A stretch of DNA of 5,040 bases, from NCBI GenBank assembly GCA_902766305.1, contig CACXDE010000337.1, forward strand, positions 1-5,040, read 5' to 3'. Position numbers and translations under genes: made by a program. Positions 1 through 5,040 of this stretch are shown in pieces; the stretch's first letter is position 1; every line of letters starts with the position of its first letter. Under the pieces are notes generated by a model. It was not told where the DNA came from. It did no database searches and saw nothing but the letters and a program-made list of their open reading frames with translations. This DNA comes from an uncultured Ruminococcus sp. (GTDB taxonomy: Bacteria > Bacillota > Clostridia > Oscillospirales > Acutalibacteraceae).

Positions 1-1
1 G

Positions 2-160
2 GATATTTGCGCGAAATGCTTCGGCGGTGAAATGTCAATACGTGCAGCTGCCGCGGCACTTAGCATGAGTCGTACCACATTCTACAGGCATTTTCTTGAC
101 TGGGAGCAAAAATTATCTGGCCCAGAAGGTAGGCAATACGGAACACCAAAAAAAGCATGA
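2..160 (+). CDS. C-terminal end of a helix-turn-helix protein (resolvase/transposase-like), 5' truncated by window edge
   Basis: The frame is open from base 2 to a TGA at 158-160 and gives 52 residues, so only the carboxy end of the gene is present. The visible part holds a probable helix-turn-helix: GEMSIRAAAAALSMSRTTFYRHF, split as GEMSIRAAAAALSM then SRTTFYRHF. The alanine-rich first helix, a turn near LSM, and SRTTFYR as recognition helix resemble the DNA-binding tail of serine resolvases/invertases and some transposase or regulator HTH domains. After it comes a short charged tail ending PKKA. A recombinase would suit the mobile-element signs elsewhere in the window, but the catalytic part lies outside it, so the family is a guess from the HTH alone. 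The stop codon is inside the left arm of the following terminator. A TetR- or Fis-type regulator is an alternative. Confidence 0.5.
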   Translation, partial: DICAKCFGGEMSIRAAAAALSMSRTTFYRHFLDWEQKLSGPEGRQYGTPKKA

Positions 161-197
161 GATAGGAGCTTCACAACTCCTCTATTTCATGCTTTTT
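150..197 (+). terminator. Rho-independent terminator, symmetric (possibly bidirectional)
   Basis: The left arm (150-168, AAAAAGCATGAGATAGGAG) pairs with the right arm (177-197), which ends ATTTCATGCTTTTT, around an 8-nt loop CTTCACAA, with one bulge and one mismatch. The arm starts with an A run and ends with a T run, so it could stop transcription from either side. It lies over the stop codon of the upstream HTH gene and separates that gene from the TIR operon. Confidence 0.8.
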
Positions 198-238
198 CAT
201 GTTTAGCTCAAATAAATGTGATTATACCAGACCCTGTT

Positions 239-256
239 CAGAAAGTCTACTTTCTG
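239..256. repeat. Perfect 8-bp inverted repeat in the intergenic gap
   Basis: CAGAAAGT (239-246) and ACTTTCTG (249-256) are exact reverse complements separated by CT. This is the clearest symmetry in the non-coding stretch 198-405. Such a compact dyad is more like an operator for a dimeric regulator or a remnant of a mobile-element end than a terminator, since no T run follows. A looser pair, ATGATT (271-276) and AATCAT (288-293), lies next to it. No convincing -35/-10 pair was found in the gap. Confidence 0.3.
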
Positions 257-390
257 GGACAACTATTATTATGATTGGGGAGAAACAAATCATGTCATAG
301 AATAAACCAATAACCGGGTTCCCGTCTATCGATAAACCTTGACTGAACAACTATAAAGATGGCGTAGATAAACTTGATATACAATAAATA

Positions 391-399
391 GAGAGAGGA
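391..399 (+). promoter_or_regulatory. Shine-Dalgarno of the TIR gene, pointing at a missing start codon
   Basis: GAGAGAGGA is a strong Firmicute-style ribosome site. Ideal spacing (7 nt from the last G of AGAGG) places initiation at 406-408, where the sequence is AAG, one substitution from ATG. The reading frame immediately after it begins NIFISHSSKDE, the usual first strand of a TIR domain, so the site marks the ancestral start. Confidence 0.6.
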
Positions 400-405
400 A
401 AACAA

Positions 406-1356
406 AAGAATATCTTTATCAGTCACTCAAGCAAAGATGAAGCAATTGCTGTTATCCTGAAAGAGTTTTTTGAAAGTGTCAGTCATGACAACACCGCTTT
501 CTGCTCCTCTTCATTTAGAGCGATTAGAAATGGCGATAATTTTGTGGAGGTCATTGAAGAAAAACTGAGTAACTGCGACCAGTTTGTAGTATTGCTCAGC
601 AGCAATTTTATGTCCAGTCCATACTGCATGGTTGAACTTGGCTTTGCTTATGCGAGACTTGTTCAGAGGAAAACAGCTATAAAACCATGGGCCTTGCCCG
701 GAGCAGAGGATCTTCTGAAAAGGACACCTTTAGATCACCTGATCGTTCGGCCGGTACTCGACATGGATACACTGCAAGAGTACAAAAAGGATCTGATGGA
801 AAAAGGCATTGCCGTTAAGATTGATAATGATGGGATTCGCAATTTCGAAAGAAGGCTGACCTCTGCTTATCTTGCGAACGCAGATGTATTTGAGCATGCT
901 GACATAAGAGCCTGCTGTTCAGATCCACAAAAACCTGATGCTGTCAAGTGTATGAGATCCGGAGATTCTGTTGTGGTGAATTTTAACCTTTACAGCGACG
1001 GAAAAGAAACCAGACCAGACTTTATCAGTACAGTGGTTCATTTCTATAATATTCTGGATCTGTACAGTCTGTATTCTGCAAATTATGATCTGAAACTGCA
1101 ATGCACAATCGAGAACTACACAAATTCACTGGAGCAGATACAGATTGAGTTACAGTCCGAAGGAAACTGTGTGGTTGGAGAACCTTTTTCGTTTGACTTG
1201 AATCCGCAGTTTACGGAAATCGAAATTCCAATCGAACGTTTATCAAAATACCGCAAAGGCCTGCAGAAAATCCAGAATATCTGCTTTGTTGCAAAAGGCA
1301 CTACCTTTATTGAAACAGAGGGTTCCTATACGATAAAGAATCTTGCACTTAAATAA
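406..1356 (+). CDS. TIR-domain protein with C-terminal beta-rich domain; canonical start codon absent (possible pseudogene)
   Basis: The frame is open from 388 to a TAA at 1354-1356. Counted from 406 it gives 316 residues. The first ~145 form a TIR domain: strand A NIFISHSSKDE (bases 409-441), BB-loop region AFCSSSFRAIRNGDNF, strand FVVLLSSNF, then SPYCMVELGFAYAR. The Glu in VELG (codon 634-636, residue 77) aligns with the catalytic glutamate of TIR NADases, so the enzyme core looks intact. Residues ~165-316 form a beta-rich domain (VVVNFNLYS, ISTVVHFYN, LQCTIENYTNS, FTEIEIPIERL) that I read as a beta-sandwich sensor or ligand-binding module; this is inference. No ATG, GTG or TTG occurs in frame before GTG 544, which would remove strand A and the BB loop. 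Either a rare start is used, or the start was lost by mutation or base-calling error. Bacterial TIR proteins usually act in anti-phage NAD+ depletion or signalling. The stop is 3 nt before the acetyltransferase ATG. Confidence 0.75.
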   Translation, partial: KNIFISHSSKDEAIAVILKEFFESVSHDNTAFCSSSFRAIRNGDNFVEVIEEKLSNCDQFVVLLSSNFMSSPYCMVELGFAYARLVQRKTAIKPWALPGAEDLLKRTPLDHLIVRPVLDMDTLQEYKKDLMEKGIAVKIDNDGIRNFERRLTSAYLANADVFEHADIRACCSDPQKPDAVKCMRSGDSVVVNFNLYSDGKETRPDFISTVVHFYNILDLYSLYSANYDLKLQCTIENYTNSLEQIQIELQSEGNCVVGEPFSFDLNPQFTEIEIPIERLSKYRKGLQKIQNICFVAKGTTFIETEGSYTIKNLALK

Positions 1357-1359
1357 AAC

Positions 1360-1953
1360 ATGAACATCAAAAGCGTTGAATTTACCCCAACTGCCAAGGA
1401 AAACTTCTGGCCAATGCTTAAAAGTGAATGGCTGCAATGGCGGCTGAACAAAACCCCATTGTGGAACATCCCCATGCGTAATTGGCTGCTGCGCCGTTTA
1501 ATTGCAGAAATCGACGGCCCGGTATTTGCAGTCCAGAATCCTTTTCACATCTCATTCGGAAACAACACGCATATAGGGAAAAACTTTTTTGCCAATAATA
1601 ACTGCATTATCTATGACCACGAGGCTGTGCATATTGGAGACAATGTGATGCTTGGACCCAATGTGGTAATAACGACAGCTTCTCACCCGTTAGAGGCAAA
1701 AGCCAGAGCGTACCGTCATCTGCCGACCAGCTTTGACCCCTATAAGCGGGCATACAGTGAAGAGAACAAGCCGATCACAATTGGCAATAATGTTTGGATC
1801 GCTGCCGGGGCGATTATCTGCCCGGGAGTGACAATAGGGGATAATACCGTAATTGGCGCCGGAAGCGTTGTAACAAGAGATATTCCGGCAAATGTTCTAG
1901 CCTGCGGTGTTCCCTGTAAAGTAGTGAAGTCGTTGAATGAAACTGAGGAGTAG
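1360..1953 (+). CDS. Maltose/galactoside-type O-acetyltransferase, left-handed beta-helix family
   Basis: This 197-residue protein transfers an acetyl group from acetyl-CoA to a hydroxyl of a sugar or other small acceptor, acting as a cytosolic trimer by family analogy (LacA/Maa/NodL, xenobiotic acetyltransferases). A short helical N-terminus (1-50) is followed by hexapeptide repeats: HIGKNFFANNN at 71, HIGDNVMLGPNV at 91, then the continuous coil ITIGNNVWIAAGAIICPGVTIGDNTVIGAGSV at about 139-170. The catalytic His is H109 in TTASHPL. The family-typical ending IPANVLACGVPCKVV is complete. The length is normal and the gene looks intact. There is no Shine-Dalgarno before the ATG, which begins 3 nt after the TIR stop, so translation is probably coupled to the TIR gene. 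Its last ~90 bases are repeated as a fragment at 3797-3909. The acceptor is unknown. Confidence 0.9.
   Translation: MNIKSVEFTPTAKENFWPMLKSEWLQWRLNKTPLWNIPMRNWLLRRLIAEIDGPVFAVQNPFHISFGNNTHIGKNFFANNNCIIYDHEAVHIGDNVMLGPNVVITTASHPLEAKARAYRHLPTSFDPYKRAYSEENKPITIGNNVWIAAGAIICPGVTIGDNTVIGAGSVVTRDIPANVLACGVPCKVVKSLNETEE
1838..1929 (+). repeat. Direct repeat copy 1 (acetyltransferase 3' end)
   Basis: These bases are repeated in the same orientation at 3797-3888, about 1.96 kb downstream, with roughly 87% identity and no gaps. The two copies bracket the whole first ligase gene. The divergence is too great for a recent duplication and suggests an older event or recombination between related but non-identical cassettes. 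Confidence 0.85.
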
Positions 1954-1965
1954 TTTTCCATCAAT

Positions 1966-1970
1966 GGGAG
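1966..1970 (+). promoter_or_regulatory. Ribosome binding site of the first ligase
   Basis: GGGAG lies 7 nt before ATG 1978 and fixes that start. The gap from the acetyltransferase stop is only 24 nt, so the ligase probably shares its transcript. Confidence 0.6.
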
Positions 1971-1977
1971 AATCAAA

Positions 1978-3768
1978 ATGAGCACTAAAAAGGCAAGGAA
2001 TATAATCGAGAAATATGAGTGTGAGCATAACCATTCTTGGTATGCAGAACTATATCAGAGAAATAGGAATACTCTTGGTGACACTGCGCTATACTATAGG
2101 GACAATCATATTTCATATGAGACAATGTTCGAAAAGATGAGAATACTAGCTAGTGCCATGCAAGTAGCCGGAGTAAAGAAAGGAACAGAGATACCAGTAT
2201 GTCTTTCTAATTCTCCTGAGTTGGTGTATGTCATGGGGGCAGCCAGCATATTAGGTGCTGTCATCAATGTGTTCAGCGCGTCTTTTCCTTTAGATTATAT
2301 AGAAGAGATCCTGAATAGCTGTGACTGTTGTATCGGTTTTTTCGAGGATAACTATTTTTCGAAAATACAATCCCTGGTTGAAACAATTGATCTAAATCGT
2401 TGGGTGCTGTGTTCACTAGGAGATTCACTTCCCTCTGATACTCATGCCGAAGGAGTAGAAGGACATAATTATGTTGACTTTATGAGTAGTGTAAAATCGT
2501 TGACTGCACAAAGTCCTCGTACTATTTGGTTTTATGATTTTATGCGCTTAGGTGAAAACCGGGAGTTGGATTTGTCTGAGTCAATTGTCTTAGATGACGT
2601 TTTTACCGTAACTTATACGAGCGGTTCTACAAATGCCTTACGTCCCAAAGCGATAGTTCAGCGTGTACGGAGTTTTTGCGTCATTGGTAGGTTCCATGAT
2701 CCAGATGTGACATATGGAATGAAAATGAAAAAATTCAGATGGATGGCTATTATTCCGCCTCATTCCAACACAGATTTAATTTCATGTATATCTGATGCAC
2801 TTATGCAGGGCTCAATACTAACTGTTGAGCCAGTCTATAATGAAAGCTTTTTTTTAGATTCTCTACTGATTAATCAACCCAATATAGTAATAGCTACGAG
2901 AAGCTTTTGGCTAACTGCAATGAAACAGTTAATGGAAGTAGGACGACAGCATATCAAAATGCCGTTCTTGCTTATGGCTTTAGCTGTTGGGGAGGAATTG
3001 AGTCGAAATGAAGAGCGGTTTTTGAACCGAATGTTGCGGAAAATTGCTGCAGGGAAAGAATTTCATCATCTTCCTGTATCTCCGGTTTGCTTTTGTGTGG
3101 GGGGCGGTGACTGTGAACATGGTTCGATTCTTCACCGTTTGTTTCGAGCCATATCTAATTTTACTCTTTCATCGGCACCAGATAAAAGATATGGTATGAG
3201 ACCGTTTGATTTTGTAGACGTAGCAGTTTTGGATCCTATGGGAAATCGACTTGGCCCGAATCAAACTGGAAGGTTAGTAGCAGACTCGCCATGCACCATG
3301 AAATGCTATAAAAATGATCCTGCTGCAACGGAACGATTCTTCATAAAAGATAGTGAAGGAAAAGTCTGGGGCGATATGAGCGTATACGGTTATATGGATA
3401 AAAAAGGAAAAGTATATATGAGAAATCGGATTATGGATGATAATCAAGGAGCTTATCCATTCCAAATTGCTGATGTAATTTTAAAAAGCAAGGCTTTCCT
3501 TTCATGCGAGGTAGTTAAACTAGTTCATGGTTATGTAGCGCATGTAGAGTTCTTACCAGGTGATAAGAAGAATGTGGAGCGAGAATTGATGCACGCAAAA
3601 CAAAGATGTAAGAAGAGATTCGGAAAAGATTTTTCTGATAACCTTTTCTTTAGAATACACACAGGAATAGCGTCATTCAAACTCACAAGTAGTGGAAAAC
3701 GAGACATTCAAGCTCTTATTGCAGAAGGAATGTCTAAAGTGGAAACATGTAATCAGTTGCGGCTATAG
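1978..3768 (+). CDS. Divergent AMP-forming acyl/aryl ligase (ANL superfamily), intact
   Basis: The protein is 596 residues, about full length for an acyl-CoA/acyl-ACP synthetase or stand-alone adenylation enzyme, which activates a carboxylic acid as acyl-AMP and passes it to CoA or a carrier thiol. The large domain covers about 1-475. Its P-loop at 212-218 is TYTSGST followed by NALRPKAI in place of the usual GxPKG. The YGxTE motif is replaced by GGGDCEHG (375-382) and keeps Glu380. The ribose-binding Asp is D466 in WGDMSVYGYMD. The hinge is NRIMDDNQGAYP (483-494). The C-terminal domain keeps the adenylation lysine K574 in LTSSGKRDI. I recall the same variant motifs in a Lachnospiraceae subfamily, so they look like a lineage trait and not decay. 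No transmembrane segment or fused carrier domain is seen. The substrate cannot be predicted. DNA is visibly AT-richer than the acetyltransferase upstream, which would fit separate ancestry. Confidence 0.88.
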   Translation: MSTKKARNIIEKYECEHNHSWYAELYQRNRNTLGDTALYYRDNHISYETMFEKMRILASAMQVAGVKKGTEIPVCLSNSPELVYVMGAASILGAVINVFSASFPLDYIEEILNSCDCCIGFFEDNYFSKIQSLVETIDLNRWVLCSLGDSLPSDTHAEGVEGHNYVDFMSSVKSLTAQSPRTIWFYDFMRLGENRELDLSESIVLDDVFTVTYTSGSTNALRPKAIVQRVRSFCVIGRFHDPDVTYGMKMKKFRWMAIIPPHSNTDLISCISDALMQGSILTVEPVYNESFFLDSLLINQPNIVIATRSFWLTAMKQLMEVGRQHIKMPFLLMALAVGEELSRNEERFLNRMLRKIAAGKEFHHLPVSPVCFCVGGGDCEHGSILHRLFRAISNFTLSSAPDKRYGMRPFDFVDVAVLDPMGNRLGPNQTGRLVADSPCTMKCYKNDPAATERFFIKDSEGKVWGDMSVYGYMDKKGKVYMRNRIMDDNQGAYPFQIADVILKSKAFLSCEVVKLVHGYVAHVEFLPGDKKNVERELMHAKQRCKKRFGKDFSDNLFFRIHTGIASFKLTSSGKRDIQALIAEGMSKVETCNQLRL

Positions 3769-3796
3769 AACTAGGTACAGAGGAAGACTGCAAGAA

Positions 3797-3888
3797 GGGA
3801 TAATACCGTAATCGGTGCCGGAAGTGTTATAACCAGATATATTCCGGCGAATGTTCTTGCCTGTGGAGTTCCCTGTAAAGTAGTGAGA
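3797..3888 (+). repeat. Direct repeat copy 2 (acetyltransferase 3' end remnant)
   Basis: This is the partner of the copy at 1838-1929. The match begins at GGGATAATACC and runs to the codons for CKVV. After that the two tails differ in DNA (KSLNETEE against RELGETE) but remain alike as protein. Confidence 0.85.
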
Positions 3889-3909
3889 GAACTTGGAGAG
3901 ACGGAATAA
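3797..3909 (+). pseudogene. Orphan 3' fragment of a second O-acetyltransferase gene
   Basis: From GGGATAATACC onward this stretch encodes DNTVIGAGSVITRYIP, then ANVLACGVPCKVVRELGETE and a TAA at 3907-3909. It matches the end of the intact acetyltransferase (1838-1953). I counted about 10 mismatches over the first 89 aligned bases, mostly in third positions. The beginning of the gene, including the catalytic His region and most of the beta-helix, is absent. Similarity stops abruptly 28 nt after the ligase stop codon. One conserved residue has changed (RDIP to RYIP). No start codon precedes it in frame. It is a scar of a tandem duplication, or of recombination that placed the first ligase between two acetyltransferase 3' ends. 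It cannot make an enzyme. Confidence 0.88.
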
Positions 3910-4052
3910 TGGAGCCTTGCCGGCGCAGAATCGCCAGCAATGGAAGCAAATGCAAAAAAGAACAAAGAAAGACTGTAGCCGGTGCTTACTCACAAATAAT
4001 TCATAGTTATCATATAAATCATATTAAACTGAAAAGACAAATCGAAAGATGA
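3909..4052 (+). CDS. Doubtful small ORF overlapping both neighbours
   Basis: An ATG at 3909-3911 overlaps the TAA of the acetyltransferase fragment by one base, and the ORF ends in a TGA (4050-4052) overlapping the ATG of the second ligase. It would encode 47 basic residues (MEPCRRRIASNGSKCKKEQR...). The two-sided overlap resembles translational coupling. However, there is no recognisable domain, composition is low-complexity Lys/Arg, and the region sits between two broken genes. I think chance is more likely than a real gene. I do not recognise it. Confidence 0.15.
   Translation: MEPCRRRIASNGSKCKKEQRKTVAGAYSQIIHSYHINHIKLKRQIER
3917..3940 (+). other. GC-rich hairpin after the acetyltransferase fragment
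   Basis: TTGCCGGCG (3917-3925) and CGCCAGCAA (3932-3940) pair with a single C-A mismatch around the loop CAGAAT, starting 8 nt after the fragment's stop. No T run follows, so it is not a standard intrinsic terminator. It may attenuate or stabilise the transcript, or be a relic of the vanished gene's 3' region. Confidence 0.35.
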
Positions 4053-4954
4053 CTGGATATGCAAGCATTGATAAGCAGTGGCTGAAATATTATAGCGAGG
4101 AACAAATCAAAAGCAATCATAAAACAAACCAAATGTCAATTGCACAAGCTTTTCAGTCATGTATAGATGACTATGGCAACATACCAGTCCTGCAATATAT
4201 GGGGAAAACTATTACAATTAAAAAAATGCTCCAATATGGCGATCGAGTGGCGTCGTTCCTTTTGAGAGAAAGCATTAAACCGGGAGAAATTGTCTCCGTT
4301 TGTTTACCGTGCATTCCAGAGTTAGTTTATTATTTTATGCGATTAACAAGCTTGGCGCTATCTCAAACTGGGTTGATTTTAGAGCCGGAGAAGAGGAACT
4401 AATTGAATTATTTCAAAAAACTGAGAGTAATATTATTGTAACGTTTCAAGGTGTGGATGAAAAAGTCTTATGTGCAATTGAGAAAGCTTACTCCGAAATA
4501 CCTTCTAAGCCGCTGGTTGTGAGGGTTTTTCCTTCTGATTCAATTATGATGCCATTTAAAATCTTGCTGAAAGCAAAAGAAAAAGCAATACTCAATAAAC
4601 ATATGCAGCATCAAAATATATGCATTGTTAAGCATTCTTCAGTAGTAAAGAAACACCCGGGCTGTCAAGTGCCCTTATACCAATTTAAAGAGAACAGCAC
4701 GGCCGTCATTGTTTATACTGGTGGCACTACAGGATTTAGTAAAGGTTTTGAGTTGACAAATGAGAACCTGAATGCACTATTTGACAACTACGCTAATAGT
4801 TCTGTCAACCTCAAAGCCGGAGAATCTTTCTTGCATTTCTTGCCCCCTTGGACTGCCTACGGGTTAGGAATGCTTTTCACTACGATTAGGAGTGGAGTAA
4901 AATGTATTTTGTTGCCAAAGCTCGATCCATCAACATACGATCAACTCCTCATGA
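4049..4954 (+). pseudogene. Second AMP-forming acyl ligase, frameshifted and truncated
   Basis: The start MTGYASIDKQWLKYYSEEQI is the characteristic N-terminus of a clostridial AMP-dependent synthetase family. The first frame runs through VSVCLPCIPELVYYF and then meets nonsense, stopping at 4400-4402. The family sequence resumes in the -1 frame at 4336 as YAINKLGAISNWVDF and continues without a stop to the window end. The resumed frame has the P-loop YTGGTTGFSKG (4714-4746) and the LPPWTAYG motif. One missing T in the run at 4333-4336 explains the shift. Similarity fades after LDPSTYDQLLMML near 4950, where a mobile-element end seems to begin, so the second half of the adenylation domain and the catalytic-lysine domain are not seen. 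It is distinct in sequence from the first ligase. The gene is probably dead; the frameshift alone could be a sequencing error. No strong Shine-Dalgarno precedes the ATG. Confidence 0.82.
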
Positions 4955-5040
4955 TGTTGGCGTCGGGAGTTCACGACCATAAAGTGTCGGGAAAAACGAG
5001 CCAATTACTGTCGGAATATAACGAACCAAAGAAGAGCAAA
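4955..5040 (+). mobile_element. Probable end of an IS21-like or Tn7/Tn552-like element, continuing past the window
   Basis: The ligase similarity is lost near 4950 and the following DNA holds three spaced copies of a GTCGG-based motif in exact 24-bp register. Multiple terminal repeats beginning TGT/TGTCG are known at the ends of IS21-family elements and of TnsB/TniA-type transposons. The outermost base may be the TG at 4952 or 4955 (TGTTGGCGTCGGG). No transposase coding sequence is reached within the window, so the family is inferred from end structure only. Confidence 0.45.
4962..5033 (+). repeat. Three imperfect 24-bp tandem motifs
   Basis: Copies start at 4962 (GTCGGGAGTTCACGACCA), 4986 (GTCGGGAAAAACGAGCCA) and 5010 (GTCGGAATATAACGAACCA). 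Each is GTCGG, five or six variable bases, then (A)CGA and CCA. The starts are exactly 24 bp apart, slightly more than two helical turns, as expected for transposase binding sites set on one face of the DNA. Confidence 0.6.

Noticed and set aside
339..370. Promoter with TTGACT (339-344) and TAGATA (365-370)
   Set aside because: The spacer would be 20 bp and no other good -10 lies at 16-18 bp, so the pair is too weak to annotate.
544..1356. GTG at 544 as the real start of the TIR gene
   Set aside because: It falls inside the TIR domain, after strand A and the BB loop, has no ribosome site, and the upstream in-frame sequence encodes clear TIR motifs.
1740..1985. Antisense ORF, and a similar antisense ORF at 3771-3965 sharing the residues LTTLQGTPQARTFAGI
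   Set aside because: Both are the reverse strand of the two copies of the acetyltransferase 3' end. Their likeness reflects the DNA duplication, not a repeated small protein.
3910..3977. In-frame continuation of the acetyltransferase fragment past its TAA (SLAGAESPAMEANAKK, ending TAG 3975-3977)
   Set aside because: The intact copy ends at the equivalent position, so the TAA is a natural stop and the extension is not supported.
3970..4048. Promoter in the AT-rich spacer before the second ligase
   Set aside because: TATAAA-like bases are present but no -35 element at suitable distance was found.
4330..4342. Programmed -1 ribosomal frameshift in the second ligase
   Set aside because: The site is not an X-XXY-YYZ heptamer in the zero frame, no pseudoknot was noticed, and full-length unshifted synthesis is normal for this family. 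A one-base deletion is simpler.
4962..5033. CRISPR array
   Set aside because: There are only three degenerate units in direct tandem, with no unique spacers between identical repeats. The pattern suits transposase binding sites better.

Overview
The window looks like an accessory region from a low-to-moderate GC Firmicute, probably a Lachnospiraceae/Clostridia-type gut or rumen anaerobe. The basis is codon use, AGGAG-like ribosome sites, and two AMP-forming ligases whose motifs I recognise from that group: an N-terminus with GYxSIDKxWLKYYSEE, and a TSGSTN...RPKAI P-loop with a GGDCEHG motif. The taxonomic call is inference. No search was run.

Layout, all on the + strand. (1) 2-160: the last 52 codons of a gene entering from the left, with a resolvase/transposase-type helix-turn-helix, closed by a long symmetric terminator hairpin (150-197). 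(2) 198-405: a non-coding gap with small inverted repeats. (3) 406-1356: a TIR-domain protein with a C-terminal beta-rich domain. Its frame is open and the TIR motifs are intact, but there is no ATG/GTG/TTG at the expected start, where AAG at 406 sits 7 nt after a good Shine-Dalgarno. (4) 1360-1953: a left-handed beta-helix O-acetyltransferase, 3 nt after the TIR stop. (5) 1978-3768: an intact, divergent AMP-forming acyl/aryl ligase. (6) 3797-3909: an orphan 3' piece of a second acetyltransferase gene, about 87-89% identical in DNA to the end of gene 4. (7) 3909-4048: a short spacer with a GC-rich hairpin and a doubtful 47-codon ORF. (8) 4049 to about 4954: a second AMP-forming ligase, broken by a -1 frameshift in a T run near 4333-4336 and by loss of family similarity near 4950. 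(9) About 4955-5040: three imperfect repeats with an exact 24-bp period, resembling the multiple terminal repeats of an IS21-like or Tn7/Tn552-like element that inserted into gene 8.

Together, the TIR, acetyltransferase and ligase genes are packed like one transcription unit. The order acetyltransferase-ligase occurs twice, the second time as a ruin. This suggests a duplicated or recombined cassette for acyl/acetyl modification of a polysaccharide, lipid or small molecule, lying next to a possible TIR NADase immune effector. Whether the TIR gene works with the acetyltransferase and ligase or is only a neighbour cannot be decided here. The region shows several signs of turnover: a lost start codon, a truncated paralogue, a frameshift and a mobile-element end.
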